A stretch of 64,000 nt of DNA from an uncultured Gemmatimonadota bacterium (GCA_903910555.1 CAIVZZ010000005.1:62001-126000); one strand, 5' to 3'. Shown: positions 7,938 through 18,479, counted from the stretch's first letter. Made by a program: numbers and translations. Notes: generated by a model from the sequence alone, not told the origin.

Positions 7938-10640
7938 GTGGACGCACTCGAAAATCTTCAGTCCGCACTGGCGGGACGTTATTCCGTGTTGCGCGAAGTC
8001 GGCGCCGGCGGGATGGCCACGGTATTTCTCGCACGCGACGTCAAGCACGACCGCCACGTCGCGCTGAAGGTCCTGCGCCCGGAGCTCGGCGCCGTGCTCG
8101 GTGTCGAGCGGTTTCTCTCCGAGATCAAAGTCACGGCACACTTGCAGCATCCGCACCTTCTCCCGCTGTTCGATTCGGGTGAGGCGGCGGGCCTTCTCTT
8201 TTACGTCATGCCGTTCGTCGAGGGAGAATCACTCCGCGCGCGGCTCGATACGGAGCATCAGCTTCCCATCGACGAGGCGCTCCGGATCACTCTCGCCGTG
8301 GCGAGCGCACTTGAGTACGCACACAAACAGGGCGTGATCCACCGCGACCTGAAGCCCGAGAACATCCTCCTCCAGCACGGCGAACCCGTCGTTTCCGATT
8401 TCGGGATTGCACTTGCCGTATCGAATGCCGGGGGCGCGCGCGTCACGCAGACGGGACTTTCGCTCGGCACGCCGCAGTACATGAGTCCGGAGCAGGCGAC
8501 AGGAGACAGAGTCGTCGACGCGCGGAGCGACATCTACTCGCTCGGTGCTGTGCTCTACGAAATGCTCACGGGAGAGCCGCCGCACTCCGGGAAAACGGCT
8601 CAGGCGATCATCGCGCGCGTGCTGACCGAGAAAGCGACGAGTGCGCGCATTACGCGGGACACGGTTCCGGAGCACGTCGATGCGGCCGTACTCAAGGCGC
8701 TCGCGAAGCTTCCCGCCGATCGGTTCGCGAGCGCCGCAGAGTTCGTGGCCGCGCTCAAGAATCCGGCGCTGATGTCCGCAAGTGCTGCGACCGGCAGCGA
8801 TTCGAGTGGAGCGGGCGGAGTTGCGCGCGGCGCGGCGCCGCGCTCAATCGCGATTCGCGCTCGCACGGCGTTGCCGTGGGTCGTGGCGGTCATCGCACTC
8901 ATGTTTGCCATCGCGCCGAGATTTGGCGCGACCTCGTCGTCGATCGCGACCGATCGCCTGGTGCGGTTCAACGTGGCGCTCCCCGCATCGGTGGGGTTTG
9001 GCACTACGGGTTCGGCGCTCGCGATTTCGCCTGACGGCTCCGAGTTCGTGGTCGGGTCGCTCGTGCAGCGTGCCGTTGGCCTTTCCGTGCGCACGATGGA
9101 TGATCCGCAGCTGAGATTGCTCGCCGGTACCGCGGGCGCGTCGAGAGCAGTCGCGTATTCGCCGGACGGCAAGTGGATCGCGTTCGTTCAAGGCGGAGCG
9201 CTCGTCAAGATTCCCCACGATGGCGGTGCTATCGTGACGGTCGCGCAGGGAGCCACGCAGAATGCGGGGATCGCCTGGGGCGACGGCGACCAGATCGTGT
9301 TCGGCAAGACCAGCACCTCTGCAAGGGGCGCGGACGGACTCTGGCTCGTCTCCGCGTCCGGCGGCGAAGCGCGGCGGCTCACATCAGTCGACACGACGCG
9401 GGAAATCGCGCACAGCGCGCCGTCGTTCCTGCCCGGGGGGCGCACGATACTTTACTCGAGTACTCCTGCCGGCGCGGCGGCAGGTCGAGTCGCACCGCTC
9501 GTCGCCCTTTCGCTCGACGGAAAAGTGACGAAACTGTCCGTGAGCGGGATCTCGCCTCAGTACACAGACGATGGCCACCTCGTGTACTTCGATCTCCTCG
9601 GCAATGTGCTGTCCGTGCAATTCGATGCGCGCTCGTTGCGTACAACCGGCGAACCGACGCCGATCGCGCGAAGCGTCGCGCAGCGTAATGGCGCCAGCGG
9701 GATGTGGGCTATCTCACGGAACGGCACGCTCGTGTATTACGTCGGCTCGACTCCGTCCACGCTCGTGTCGGTTGATCGCGCCGGTGTGGCAACGCCGCTG
9801 TATTCGGAACCGCGCGGGTTTCGACGGCCGCGCGTCTCGCCCGATGGCCGCCGCGTTGTGGTCGAGATCGGGACCGGCGGGACTGCGGGATCCGGTGCGT
9901 CGGTCGATCTGTGGATGCTCGACCGTGCGTCTGAAACCTTGAACCGTTTTACGTTTGGAGCGGCGAGCTCCGATCCGCTGTGGACACGTGACGGGACGCG
10001 TGTAGCATATGCGCGCGCTGAGACGTCAGGCGTCGGTTCAGATATATGGTGGCAGCCCGCGGACGGGAGCGGAAAGGCAGAGCCCTTGTACGAAGCGCCC
10101 GGTTCGCAGTGGCCATACGGGTTCACGCCGGACGGAAAGACGCTTGTCTTCAATCAGAATGGCACGTCTCAGCTGGGAATTTTCCGGATGCAGGTCGGGG
10201 AGAAGACGGCGACCAGAGCCTTCGACTCGGACTTCCAGTCACGACTTCCCGATCTCTCGCCGGATGGAAAGTGGGTGACGTACGCGTCCAATGAATCGGG
10301 TGGACGGTTCGAAGCATACGTGCGGCCATTTCCCGGGCCCGGCGGGAAGTGGATTGTGAGCACGAACGGGGGCGACCAGCCGCTCTGGAATCCGAATGGA
10401 AAGGAGATCTTCTATCGCGACGGCGCGAACGTCATCGCCGCGACCGTGAGCACCTCGCCAACGTTCTCCGTGCTCTCGCGCAAGGTCTTGTTCGAGGACA
10501 AGTACGACAACGCGGGCACGCAGGATTGGCATGTCTTTCCGGACGGCAATCATTTTGCAATGGTGAAGCCGGTGCAGACCGAGTCACAACTCATCGTGAC
10601 GATGAATGCCTTGGCGCCGCTGAACGCCGCCAAGAAGTAG
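7938..10640 (+). CDS. Membrane Ser/Thr protein kinase with C-terminal PD40/TolB-like propeller
   Basis: This is a 900-residue receptor kinase. The N-terminal Hanks-type kinase (residues about 15-275) has the Gly loop GAGGMATVFLA, the ATP lysine in HVALKVL, the catalytic loop HRDLKPENILL, DFGIA, and the GTPQYMSPEQ activation segment. A single transmembrane helix (LPWVVAVIALMFAIAP) follows near residue 315. The extracytoplasmic part holds repeated blades with the PD40 signature (SPDGKWIAF, SPDGRRVVV, TPDGKTLVF, SPDGKWVTY), predicting a beta-propeller sensor. The start is GTG. This architecture is recurrent in Gemmatimonadota and Acidobacteriota. The ligand and the phosphorylation targets are unknown. 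The ribokinase-family gene follows after 29 bp. Confidence 0.92.
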   Translation: MDALENLQSALAGRYSVLREVGAGGMATVFLARDVKHDRHVALKVLRPELGAVLGVERFLSEIKVTAHLQHPHLLPLFDSGEAAGLLFYVMPFVEGESLRARLDTEHQLPIDEALRITLAVASALEYAHKQGVIHRDLKPENILLQHGEPVVSDFGIALAVSNAGGARVTQTGLSLGTPQYMSPEQATGDRVVDARSDIYSLGAVLYEMLTGEPPHSGKTAQAIIARVLTEKATSARITRDTVPEHVDAAVLKALAKLPADRFASAAEFVAALKNPALMSASAATGSDSSGAGGVARGAAPRSIAIRARTALPWVVAVIALMFAIAPRFGATSSSIATDRLVRFNVALPASVGFGTTGSALAISPDGSEFVVGSLVQRAVGLSVRTMDDPQLRLLAGTAGASRAVAYSPDGKWIAFVQGGALVKIPHDGGAIVTVAQGATQNAGIAWGDGDQIVFGKTSTSARGADGLWLVSASGGEARRLTSVDTTREIAHSAPSFLPGGRTILYSSTPAGAAAGRVAPLVALSLDGKVTKLSVSGISPQYTDDGHLVYFDLLGNVLSVQFDARSLRTTGEPTPIARSVAQRNGASGMWAISRNGTLVYYVGSTPSTLVSVDRAGVATPLYSEPRGFRRPRVSPDGRRVVVEIGTGGTAGSGASVDLWMLDRASETLNRFTFGAASSDPLWTRDGTRVAYARAETSGVGSDIWWQPADGSGKAEPLYEAPGSQWPYGFTPDGKTLVFNQNGTSQLGIFRMQVGEKTATRAFDSDFQSRLPDLSPDGKWVTYASNESGGRFEAYVRPFPGPGGKWIVSTNGGDQPLWNPNGKEIFYRDGANVIAATVSTSPTFSVLSRKVLFEDKYDNAGTQDWHVFPDGNHFAMVKPVQTESQLIVTMNALAPLNAAKK

Positions 10641-10669
10641 CCATCCGAACTCTGCCGAGTCTTTCTCCC

Positions 10670-11593
10670 ATGCCGCGCATCACGATTCTCGGCACATTCG
10701 TTGCCGATCTGGCTTTCCGCGCCGACCGCCTCCCGACGTGGGGAGAGACGGTACTCGGCAGCGCATTTCGCATGGGCCCGGGCGGCAAAGGATCCAACCA
10801 GGCTGTCGCGGCCGCACGGCTTGGCGCGAACGTGAGCATCATCAGCAAGGTCGGTCTCGACGAGTTCGGCAACATCGCGCGACGCACGTGGGCGGATGAA
10901 GGGATCGACACGCGGTTCGTCGTGGACACTGCGGAGTTCGAGACCGGATCGTCGACGATCACGGTGCACGAAACGACCGGCAACAATGCGATCGTCGTCG
11001 TGCCGGGCTCGGGGTTTCGTATCACGCCTGACGAAGTCGAACTCGCGCGCGATGCTATTGCCGAGTCGGCGATGTTCATGACCTGCCTTGAGCTGCCGAT
11101 CGCCATCGTGCGACATGGGCTCGCGCTCGCGAGGAGTCTCGGCGTTCCGACGATCCTGAATCCCGCACCTGCGCAACCGCTGGCCGACGACGTCTACGCG
11201 CTCTGTGACTACATCACGCCGAACGAAACCGAGGCGACGCGGCTGAGCGGTGTAATGGTGTCGAATGCAGAAAGTGCGGCGCGGGCGGCGGAGGTGTTGC
11301 TGGCGCGGGGCGCGCGCACGGTGATCGTGACGCTCGGCGAGGGCGGCGCGATGATCAAGACCGCGACGCTCACGGAACATGTGCCATCGTTTCGCGCTGG
11401 CGCGGTTGTCGAGACCACCGGCGCCGGCGATGCATTCAATGGCGGCCTCGCGGTCGCGCTCGCCGAAGGCAAGGAGATCGTGGACGCCGTGCGGTTCGGA
11501 TGCGCGGTCGCGGCGATTTGCGTGACGCGGTACGGAACGACGCCCGCGATGCCGACGCGTGGAGAGCTTAGCGCGTCAGGCCTCCTGCCATAA
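10670..11593 (+). CDS. rbsK: Ribokinase-like PfkB-family sugar kinase
   Basis: This is a 307-residue PfkB-family kinase. The N-terminal signature is [15 protein letters not shown], and the C-terminal PfkB signature is [19 protein letters not shown], which contains the catalytic aspartate of GAGD and the anion hole. The N-terminal signature is the form typical of ribokinases, so ATP-dependent phosphorylation of ribose or a related sugar is likely. No ribose transporter or RbsD is next to it, so substrate assignment is inference. The ATG at 10670 gives the expected family length; the open frame continues upstream into the kinase gene as a shadow. Its 3' end overlaps the convergent decarboxylase gene by 26 bp. 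Confidence 0.83.
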   Translation: MPRITILGTFVADLAFRADRLPTWGETVLGSAFRMGPGGKGSNQAVAAARLGANVSIISKVGLDEFGNIARRTWADEGIDTRFVVDTAEFETGSSTITVHETTGNNAIVVVPGSGFRITPDEVELARDAIAESAMFMTCLELPIAIVRHGLALARSLGVPTILNPAPAQPLADDVYALCDYITPNETEATRLSGVMVSNAESAARAAEVLLARGARTVIVTLGEGGAMIKTATLTEHVPSFRAGAVVETTGAGDAFNGGLAVALAEGKEIVDAVRFGCAVAAICVTRYGTTPAMPTRGELSASGLLP

Positions 11594-13040
11594 GTAACGC
11601 TTCGATCCCCGAGGCGAGTGCCTCGTAGTCTTCCCACCGGCTCCGGTGGTTCGAGCACGCCACGCGAATGATGTAGCGTCCTGCGATCTTCGACCCGCTC
11701 GGAATCGCGAGCCCGGTCTCCTGGATGCGCAGCAGCAACTCTTTATTGAGCGCGTCCTGCTGCTCTGGTGACAGCGACGGAGGCGCGACGCGAAAGCAGA
11801 CGACATTCAGTGAGACCGGCGCGCTGAGCACCACGTTCGGAACCTTGACGATACGTTCGGCGAACCGGCGCGCCTGCAGCACGTTCTGCTCGATCACTCG
11901 CGCGAACTTGTCGACGCCCTCCGCCTTCAGCGAGAGCCAGACTTTCAGCGCCTTGAAGTTTCGCGTGAGCTCTACGCCGCGATCAGCAAACGGAAGTCCG
12001 CCGGCGATCACGCCGCGCCCTTCGTCGGTGAGATAACTCGGCGTCACCGAGAACGTCGCCTCGTGAATTTTGCGATCGCGCACGAGCACGCACGCGACTT
12101 CGTACGGCAGATACATCCACTTGTGGAGGTCGAACGCGAGTGAATCGGCGCGCTCGATTCCCTTGAGTGCCGGCGCGAGCGATGGGACGAGCCGCGCGAG
12201 CGCACCGAACGCGCCATCTATATGAAACCAGAGCTTCTCCTTGGCGCAGAGATCTGCGAGTGCATCGAGATCGTCTGTCGCACCGCTATTCACCGTGCCC
12301 GTCGTCCCGATCACGCAGATCGGCTTGCATCCGGCGACACGATCTGCAGCGATCATCTCGCGCAGCGCGTCGATACGAATTCTGAAATCGGCATCAACCG
12401 GAACGCGGCGCAGCGACGAGTTTCCCATGCCGAAAAGTTCAACCGCTTTCTGCGCCCAGCTGTGCACCTCTGCCGACGCGTAGACCGTAAGCTTTTCTTG
12501 GGTCCCCTGCATCCCGAGCTCGCGCACATTGAATCCCGCGCGCGCGTGCCGCGCGACCGCGAGGCCGAGCACGTTCGCCATCGTGCCGCCGCTCACGAGT
12601 ATTCCGCTCGAATCGTTCGGGAATCCCATCAGCTCGGCGAGCCATGAAATCACCTGGAGCTCGACCAGCTTCGGCGCCTGATCCAGTCCTGCGCAGTGTG
12701 CGTTCATCCCCGCCGCCAGCATGTCTGCCATCATGCCGAGTGGCGTGCCGTTTCCCTGGATCCAGCCCCAGAAGCGTGGATGACGGTTTCCGTTTGTATA
12801 TGGAAGGACGTTCGTCAGGAATTCTTCGTATGCGCGATCGGCTGATTGCGGTGAACGCGGGAGCGGCTCGGATGTAAGCGCCGCGCGGACCACTGGAGGC
12901 AGCGGCGTCCACGGCGCGCGCTCACCGAGTGTCTTGAGATGGTCGAGCGAGTCGTCCACCATGCGGTGGGCGAGCGCGCGAAACGCTTCCCAGTCGGCGG
13001 GGTCGAGCGATTCTTCGGGATGCGACACTGAATCGGTCAT
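11568..13040 (-). CDS. Group II PLP-dependent amino acid decarboxylase
   Basis: This is a 490-residue decarboxylase of the aromatic-L-amino-acid/glutamate group. The PLP-binding lysine is K307 in [17 protein letters not shown], the PLP-nitrogen aspartate lies in [10 protein letters not shown], and the ring-stacking histidine in [26 protein letters not shown] near residue 90 is also characteristic. The ATG at 13040 is preferred to an upstream start because the extra N-terminal residues come from the 3' end of the permease gene. It lies 19 bp downstream of the permease on the same strand and may be co-transcribed with it. The substrate (tyrosine, tryptophan, aspartate or other) is not determinable by eye. 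The family uses a cytosolic dimer to convert an L-amino acid to an amine plus CO2. Confidence 0.87.
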   Translation of the reverse strand: MTDSVSHPEESLDPADWEAFRALAHRMVDDSLDHLKTLGERAPWTPLPPVVRAALTSEPLPRSPQSADRAYEEFLTNVLPYTNGNRHPRFWGWIQGNGTPLGMMADMLAAGMNAHCAGLDQAPKLVELQVISWLAELMGFPNDSSGILVSGGTMANVLGLAVARHARAGFNVRELGMQGTQEKLTVYASAEVHSWAQKAVELFGMGNSSLRRVPVDADFRIRIDALREMIAADRVAGCKPICVIGTTGTVNSGATDDLDALADLCAKEKLWFHIDGAFGALARLVPSLAPALKGIERADSLAFDLHKWMYLPYEVACVLVRDRKIHEATFSVTPSYLTDEGRGVIAGGLPFADRGVELTRNFKALKVWLSLKAEGVDKFARVIEQNVLQARRFAERIVKVPNVVLSAPVSLNVVCFRVAPPSLSPEQQDALNKELLLRIQETGLAIPSGSKIAGRYIIRVACSNHRSRWEDYEALASGIEALLMAGGLTR

Positions 13041-13059
13041 CCCGAAGATTAACGTCTTT

Positions 13060-15747
13060 TTACTCTTCGCGTAGCGCTTCCATTGGATCCAGTCGAGCCG
13101 CACGCCAGGCGGGAATCGCGCTCGCAGCGAGTGCGACCACCGCGAGTACCGCGCCAGAGAGTGCGTAGGTCGTGACGTCGGTCGGAGTCACGCCATAGAG
13201 GAGCGACGAAATCCACCGCGTCGCGCCGATCGCGAGTGCAATCCCCGCGACGATCCCGCCGAACACCATCCAGCCCGCCTCGCCGAGCACCATCGCGAGC
13301 ACACGCGTGCGCGCGGCGCCGAGCGCGATGCGAATTCCGATTTCGTTTCTGCGACGTTCGACGCTGTACGTCATCGTGCCGTACAACCCGACAACCGCAA
13401 GGAGCAGTGCCAGCATTCCGAAAAAAAGCGACAGCTTTGCGAGCAGCCGCGGCCGCGCGAGCGAGTTGCTCACGAGGCCATCGAGCGTGTTGAAGTTGAA
13501 CGAGATAAGGCCGTTCATGTCTTTGATTGCGGAGCGCACGGCGGGGATCACCGCGGCCGTCGGGCCTTCCGTGCGAAGTACGTAGACGGTGCCGGGCCGC
13601 GGAGCCGTCTCCTGTGCCGCGGAAAAGAAAATCGTTTCCGATCTCTCCTCGGTAATCGACCGATACTTGGTATTCTTCACGACCCCGACGATTTCGTATT
13701 TCTCGCCGGGATTTCCCCTGTCGTCGAGCGCGAAGGTCTGACCTACGGCATTCTTTCCGGCGTAGAACCTCGCGGCCACGGCTTCGTTTACGATTGCGAC
13801 TTTCGGCGAAGACCGCGTGTCGCTCGCGCCAAAATCACGGCCCGCGACCATGCGGGTGCCGATCGTCTCGAAGTATCGCGGGCTCGCCGCGTCGACCCAG
13901 ACGGTCGCATCGTCCTCGTTCTGCGGCTCGAATCCATCGACGTGGATGCGGGTACTCCCGGACATGTTGCCGAACGGAATGATGCCGGTCATGGCCGCTA
14001 CGCGTACGCCGGGCACCTGGCGAAGGCGGTCGAGCAACGCGCGAAACAGTTCCGGCCTGCCATCCCCGGCGATTCCCATCTGCCGGGTATCGACTTGCAC
14101 GACGAGTACACCTTCGCCGCGAAAGCCCAGATCGATCGACGTCTGGTTCTCGAACGAGCCGAGCAGCAGGCCGGCCGCGACGAGTAACACGAGAGACAGT
14201 GCGACCTGCCCGACGACGAGGGTCTTCGCCAGCGGGAACCTGCCGCGTTCGTCGGTGATGCCGCGGCCCGACCCGCGCATCGCCTCCTGCGGATCGACGT
14301 TTGCGGAGCGCCACGCCGGCACGATTCCAAAGAGAACACCGGTGAGGATCGCGATCGTCGACGTGAACGCAAGGATCCGAATGTCGACGGTGAGATCCAG
14401 CGAGACGGCGCCGCGTCCGACGGACAGCAGCGAGACGAGCACGCGCGTTCCCCACATTGCGAGGAGAACCCCGGCCACGGTGCCGAACATCGACAGCACG
14501 AGACTCTCGGTGAGCAGTTGCCGCACAAGGCGGCTGCGTCCGGCGCCGACGGCGAGCCGAACTGCGGCTTCGCGCTGGCGGACCCGCGCCCGCGCCAGCA
14601 ACAAATTCGCGACGTTTCCGCACGCGATCAGCAGCACGACGGCGACGACGACCATCAGCGTGTACAGGGCCGTCCGGTATCGGTCGCGGAACCCCGTCAG
14701 TCCCGCAGTTCGTGGTTCGATCGACAGCGTGCTCTTCACGAAGTTCTGCTGCTGCTTCACCTCCTGGTTCGTCGGCATCGCCGATTCGAACACGGGCACC
14801 GAGATTGCCTTGAGGCGGCTCGCGATCTGCGCCGCGGCGACGTTGGGCCGCACGCGTGCGGTGATCGTGATCCACCAGTTGTCGCGCTCGTCGAGATCGG
14901 CCTCGCTCCCGCTGATTACGGCTTGAGCACAGAGCGGGACATAGACCTGAGTAGGGGACCCGACGGCGATGCCGGAATACGCCGGATCGGCGACGCCGAC
15001 GATCTCGAATCGTTTTCCGCTCAGCTCGATCAACGTGCCGACGGCGTGCGGGTCGCCGCCGAACTCGCTGCTCCAGAACGCGCTGCTGAGCACGGCGGTC
15101 GCGCGGCATCCGCGGACGTCGTCGGTGCGATAGAACAGGCGCCCAGCGGCGGGGCGCACGCCAAGTACGTTGAAATAATCGCCGCTGACAAATTCTCCGC
15201 TTGCCTGCTGCGCTTCGCCGCCGGTCGTGAGATCGAACCGGGTATTGGCCGTCGCAAACGTGCCGGCGAACATGTCGGCCCGGTCGCGAATCGCCTCCCA
15301 CAACGGATTCGTGAAGTAATAATCGCTCGGGCCCGCCCCGACCGCCTTGACCGCGACGAGCTGTTCGGGATGGCTCACAGGCAGCGACTTGAGCATCACC
15401 GCGTCGATCAGGCTGAAGATCGCCGTGTTCGCGCCGATGCCGAGCGCGAGCGAGAGGATCGCGACGAGCGCGAAGGCCGGGCTGCGGCGCAGAGCGCGAA
15501 ATGCATAGCGGATATCGGCGAGGCAGGTCTCGAGCCACATCATCAGGTCGACATCGCGCGTGCGCTCCTTCTGTGACGTGGCGTTGCCGAACTTTCGTCG
15601 CGCCTCGGCGTCTGCGTCGTGTGCGTTCATTCCGGAGTCCATCAGTGTGTCCCTGCGTTCCGCGAGGTGATGTGCAAACTCACGGTCGAGGTCGCGTGTG
15701 AGTTTTTCGGAGCGCGTGAGGTTGAAGAGGCGGCGATACCAAGACAT
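13060..15747 (-). CDS. ADOP-family ABC transporter permease (MacB/FtsX type)
   Basis: This is an 895-residue permease. An N-terminal ADOP-specific segment of about 80 residues ([13 protein letters not shown] ... [18 protein letters not shown]) precedes two FtsX-like halves. The first half carries a MacB periplasmic core region after the helix [21 protein letters not shown]. Transmembrane helices recur near [48 protein letters not shown] and [22 protein letters not shown]. No ATPase is encoded beside it. Such permeases, always paired with a PadR regulator, are highly expanded in Acidobacteriota and Gemmatimonadota and are presumed exporters or mechanotransmission-type transporters. The ATG at 15747 lies 13 bp after the PadR gene; the upstream in-frame extension merely reads through PadR in another frame. 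Confidence 0.9.
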   Translation of the reverse strand: MSWYRRLFNLTRSEKLTRDLDREFAHHLAERRDTLMDSGMNAHDADAEARRKFGNATSQKERTRDVDLMMWLETCLADIRYAFRALRRSPAFALVAILSLALGIGANTAIFSLIDAVMLKSLPVSHPEQLVAVKAVGAGPSDYYFTNPLWEAIRDRADMFAGTFATANTRFDLTTGGEAQQASGEFVSGDYFNVLGVRPAAGRLFYRTDDVRGCRATAVLSSAFWSSEFGGDPHAVGTLIELSGKRFEIVGVADPAYSGIAVGSPTQVYVPLCAQAVISGSEADLDERDNWWITITARVRPNVAAAQIASRLKAISVPVFESAMPTNQEVKQQQNFVKSTLSIEPRTAGLTGFRDRYRTALYTLMVVVAVVLLIACGNVANLLLARARVRQREAAVRLAVGAGRSRLVRQLLTESLVLSMFGTVAGVLLAMWGTRVLVSLLSVGRGAVSLDLTVDIRILAFTSTIAILTGVLFGIVPAWRSANVDPQEAMRGSGRGITDERGRFPLAKTLVVGQVALSLVLLVAAGLLLGSFENQTSIDLGFRGEGVLVVQVDTRQMGIAGDGRPELFRALLDRLRQVPGVRVAAMTGIIPFGNMSGSTRIHVDGFEPQNEDDATVWVDAASPRYFETIGTRMVAGRDFGASDTRSSPKVAIVNEAVAARFYAGKNAVGQTFALDDRGNPGEKYEIVGVVKNTKYRSITEERSETIFFSAAQETAPRPGTVYVLRTEGPTAAVIPAVRSAIKDMNGLISFNFNTLDGLVSNSLARPRLLAKLSLFFGMLALLLAVVGLYGTMTYSVERRRNEIGIRIALGAARTRVLAMVLGEAGWMVFGGIVAGIALAIGATRWISSLLYGVTPTDVTTYALSGAVLAVVALAASAIPAWRAARLDPMEALREE

Positions 15748-15760
15748 GAGAGGCCTCCGG

Positions 15761-16096
15761 TCAGGCGTACTGGAGGACGCGGGCGACGCCGTCCGTGAGC
15801 CGGCTCCAGCTGGCCTGCTCGTGGACGAGCTGCCGCCTGCCCGCGGCAGTAAGCGTGTAGAAGCGGGCATCGCGGTTCTTCTCGGAGACTCCCCATTCGG
15901 CTTTGAGCCATCCATCCTGCTCCATGCGGTGCAGGGCGGGGTACAGTGATCCTTCTTCCACGCGCAGCAAGTCGGAGGACGCGGCCTGGATGTGACTCGT
16001 GATGGCGTAACCGTGAAGTTTGCCGCGGGCGGCGAGGCTTTTCAGGATGAGAAGGGCGAGCGTGCCCTGCAGGATGTCGTTCTTGGATTTTGACAT
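15761..16096 (-). CDS. PadR-family transcriptional regulator
   Basis: This is a 111-residue winged-helix regulator. The PadR hallmarks are LQGTLALLILKSLAARGKLHGYAI at the N-terminus and VEEGSLYPALHRMEQDGWL in the recognition/wing region, followed by YTLTAAGRRQL. It lacks the long C-terminal domain of PadR-s1 proteins, so it is the short form typical of permease-linked regulators. It is the first gene of a two-gene minus-strand unit with the ADOP permease 13 bp downstream, and the decarboxylase may be a third member. Autoregulation through the TAGCTA boxes just upstream is an inference from position. Confidence 0.93.
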   Translation of the reverse strand: MSKSKNDILQGTLALLILKSLAARGKLHGYAITSHIQAASSDLLRVEEGSLYPALHRMEQDGWLKAEWGVSEKNRDARFYTLTAAGRRQLVHEQASWSRLTDGVARVLQYA

Positions 16097-16106
16097 TCGT
16101 CTCAGG

Positions 16107-16149
16107 TAGCTAGGTATAGCTATCTATGTATAATGGCCGTCACTGTCAA
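16107..16149 (-). promoter_or_regulatory. Promoter and probable PadR operator
   Basis: On the minus strand, TTGACA (16144-16149) and TAGATA (16121-16126) are 17 bp apart. Two TAGCTA palindromes (16107-16112 and 16117-16122), centred 10 bp or one helical turn apart, overlap and follow the -10 box, which is where a repressor would block initiation. Confidence 0.55.
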
Positions 16150-16250
16150 CGCAGGTGCAGCCTCGTCCGTTGTTCTTGGAGGCCTGCTGTCGCAAAAGGG
16201 TTGCCGGACAGGCGTCACGGACCGGCAAAATCAGCACCCCGCCAATGCCA

Positions 16251-16280
16251 TTGATAACGGCGTTCGGCTACCTTTAAAGA
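16251..16280 (+). promoter_or_regulatory. Possible citrate synthase promoter
   Basis: TTGATA (16251-16256) and TAAAGA (16275-16280) are 18 bp apart, and the start codon follows 45 bp later. The -10 match is only moderate. Confidence 0.35.
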
Positions 16281-16325
16281 CTCCGATTACCCGCAGCTTT
16301 CTTCAGCCAAACCCGGTATCGAGCA

Positions 16326-17657
16326 ATGTCTGGTACGAGCGCAGCAGCACCATCCGGCGACCACCTCGAGATCAAGGACTCCCGCACTGGAAAGTCCTAC
16401 AACGTCCCGATCACCGACGACACGATCCGCACCGCTGACCTGAAGCAGATCAAGGTCAACGCTGAAGATTTCGGAATGATGGGTTACGACCCGGCATTCA
16501 TGAACACGGCGTCGTGCCGCAGCGCGATCACTTTCATCGATGGCGACAAGGGAATCCTGCGCTATCGCGGATACCCTATCGACCAGCTCGCAGCCAAGGC
16601 GGATTTTCTTGAGATCGCGTGGCTCCTGCGTCACGGCGAGCTGCCGACGCAGGCCGAGTACGACCAGTGGGTGAAGGACGTCACGTACCACACGTACGTG
16701 CACGAGAACATCAAGCATTTCATGGAAGGGTTCCGCTACGATGCGCATCCGATGTCGATGCTCACCGCCGGCGTTGCCGCGCTGTCGTCGTTCTATCCGA
16801 CGGCGAAAAACATCCACGATGAAAAAGAGCGCGACATCGCGTTCGTGCGTCTCATTGCGAAGATGCCGACGATCGCGGCGTTCGCATATCGTCACGTAAA
16901 GGGAATGCCGTACGTCTACCCGGACAACTCGCTGCCCTACGCCGAGAATTTCCTCTCGATGATCGCGCGCATGTCCGAGCCGAAGTATGAGGCGCATCCG
17001 GTGTACGCGAAGGCGATCAACATCCTGTTCATCCTGCACGCGGATCACGAGCAGAACTGCTCGACTAACGCGGTGCGCGCGGTTGGTTCGTCGCACGTCG
17101 ATCCCTACTCGGCGGTCGCCGCGGGTGTTGCCGCGCTGTACGGACCGCTGCACGGCGGCGCGAACGAAGCGGTGCTGCGCATGCTCGAGCACATCGGCCA
17201 TGTGAAGAACATCCCGGCGTTTATTGCCGAGGTGAAGAGCGGGAAGGGCGAGAAGCTGATGGGCTTCGGCCACCGCGTGTACAAGAGCTACGATCCGCGC
17301 GCGAAGATCGTGAAGGGGCTGTGCGACGACGTCCTGAAGATTTCGGGGATGTCGCACGACATGGAGATTGCGCTGGAGCTCGAGCGCATCGCGCTGAGCG
17401 ATGACTACTTCGTTTCGCGCAAGCTGTACCCGAACGTCGATTTCTATACGGGACTGATTTATCGGGCGATGCATTTCCCGACGGATTATTTCACCGTGTT
17501 GTTCGCGATTGCGCGGACGGCGGGGTGGTTGTCGCAGTGGGAGGAGATGCTGCTGGACAAGGAACAGAAGATTGCGCGGCCGCGGCAGATCTACACGGGG
17601 TACGCGGAGCGGCCGTATTCGACGAAGCTCGACTACTCGCACAAGATTACGAAGTAG
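16326..17657 (+). CDS. gltA: Citrate synthase
   Basis: This is a 443-residue type II citrate synthase, catalysing oxaloacetate plus acetyl-CoA to citrate at the entry of the TCA cycle. The conserved blocks are visible: the N-terminal beta-rich segment (GILRYRGYPIDQLA), the active-site histidine in YGPLHGGANEAVLRML, and the signature MGFGHRVYKSYDPRAKIVK with the second catalytic histidine. The aspartate region DFYTGLIYRAM follows. The length is typical. It stands alone, read away from the PadR unit and converging on mutY, with a palindromic repeat between them. Confidence 0.97.
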   Translation: MSGTSAAAPSGDHLEIKDSRTGKSYNVPITDDTIRTADLKQIKVNAEDFGMMGYDPAFMNTASCRSAITFIDGDKGILRYRGYPIDQLAAKADFLEIAWLLRHGELPTQAEYDQWVKDVTYHTYVHENIKHFMEGFRYDAHPMSMLTAGVAALSSFYPTAKNIHDEKERDIAFVRLIAKMPTIAAFAYRHVKGMPYVYPDNSLPYAENFLSMIARMSEPKYEAHPVYAKAINILFILHADHEQNCSTNAVRAVGSSHVDPYSAVAAGVAALYGPLHGGANEAVLRMLEHIGHVKNIPAFIAEVKSGKGEKLMGFGHRVYKSYDPRAKIVKGLCDDVLKISGMSHDMEIALELERIALSDDYFVSRKLYPNVDFYTGLIYRAMHFPTDYFTVLFAIARTAGWLSQWEEMLLDKEQKIARPRQIYTGYAERPYSTKLDYSHKITK

Positions 17658-17660
17658 TTC

Positions 17661-17780
17661 TCTAGAGTCTGCAGTCTTGTGTCTAGAGTCTGAAAACCCG
17701 CGGTTCGTCGTTCACAGCTGTGAACCGCGAACAGCGGGTTTTCAGACGCTAGACAGTAGACCTTAGACGCAAGACGCAAA
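17661..17780. repeat. Palindromic intergenic repeat, GTCTAG family, copy B
   Basis: This is an inverted repeat of about 120 bp filling the gap between the convergent gltA and mutY genes. The centre TTCACAGCTGTGAA is a perfect palindrome, flanked by GAAAACCCGC on the left and GCGGGTTTTC on the right, and by GTCTAGAGTCT / AGACGCTAGAC arms. It could act as a two-way terminator here, although there is no T-tract. Confidence 0.88.
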
Positions 17781-17783
17781 GCG

Positions 17784-18479
17784 CTATTCGGCGCTCTTGC
17801 ACGTCCGCCTTAGCGGGCAGGCACCGCAGCGCTTCACGCGCGCGGTGCACACCAGCGCGCCGAGTTCCATCAGCGCCTGATTCTGCGTCCACACCGCCGC
17901 GCCGGTGCGGGGGAGCGTTTGCTCGGCGATCGCCCAGATCCTTTTGAGATCGGCTGGACGCTTCGGATTCAGCTTCGGTGCGAACACTCTCGATAAAACG
18001 CGCGCGACGTTGGTATCCACCAGCGCGGCGCGCTTTTCGTACGCGAAGCTCGCCACGGCGCCCGCCGTGTACGCGCCGATTCCGGGGAGCTTTCTGAGTT
18101 CGGCCGGATCAGAAGGCAGCGTCCCGTCCGCGCCTTCGCGCGTGACATGCTTTGCGAGCTTATGGAGATTACGCGCGCGGGCGTAGTAGCCGAGTCCTTC
18201 CCATGACTCCATGACGCGCTTGGGCTTGGCGTCGGCCAGGTGCTGAATGGTTGGAAAGGTCTCCAGAAATCGCGCGTAGAAATCGAGTACGCGCGAGACC
18301 TGCGTCTGCTGGAGCATCAGCTCCGAGATGAGCACGCGGTAGGGATCGCGCGTTTTTCTCCAAGGGAGATCGCGATGATTCCGGCGGTACCAGGCGCGAA
18401 GGCGTGCGCCGAACGCGACGGCGAGGTCGGGGGCGATCTTCGGAATAGGAGGGGTTTTGCGGCGGGCGGGCACGCGCAA
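17784..18479 (-). CDS. mutY: Adenine DNA glycosylase, short single-domain form
   Basis: This is a 231-residue base-excision repair enzyme that removes adenine mispaired with 8-oxoguanine. MutY-specific features are SELMLQQTQV (catalytic glutamate), the helix-hairpin-helix LPGIGAYTAGAV with the tyrosine that replaces the endonuclease III lysine, and VDTNVARVLSR with the catalytic aspartate. The 4Fe-4S cluster cysteines are C-x6-C-x2-C-x5-C at the extreme C-terminus. The protein stops seven bases' worth of codons after that cluster, so the usual NUDIX-like C-terminal domain (about 120 residues) that reads 8-oxoG is missing. The stop codon borders the palindromic repeat. Confidence 0.9.
   Translation of the reverse strand: MRVPARRKTPPIPKIAPDLAVAFGARLRAWYRRNHRDLPWRKTRDPYRVLISELMLQQTQVSRVLDFYARFLETFPTIQHLADAKPKRVMESWEGLGYYARARNLHKLAKHVTREGADGTLPSDPAELRKLPGIGAYTAGAVASFAYEKRAALVDTNVARVLSRVFAPKLNPKRPADLKRIWAIAEQTLPRTGAAVWTQNQALMELGALVCTARVKRCGACPLRRTCKSAE

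Noticed and set aside
10349-10669. N-terminal extension of the ribokinase
   Set aside because: It overlaps the PD40 kinase in another frame; the PfkB fold starts at the ATG at 10670.
11568-15747. Biosynthetic gene cluster around the decarboxylase and permease
   Set aside because: No other biosynthetic enzymes are adjacent, and ADOP-PadR units are generally free-standing.
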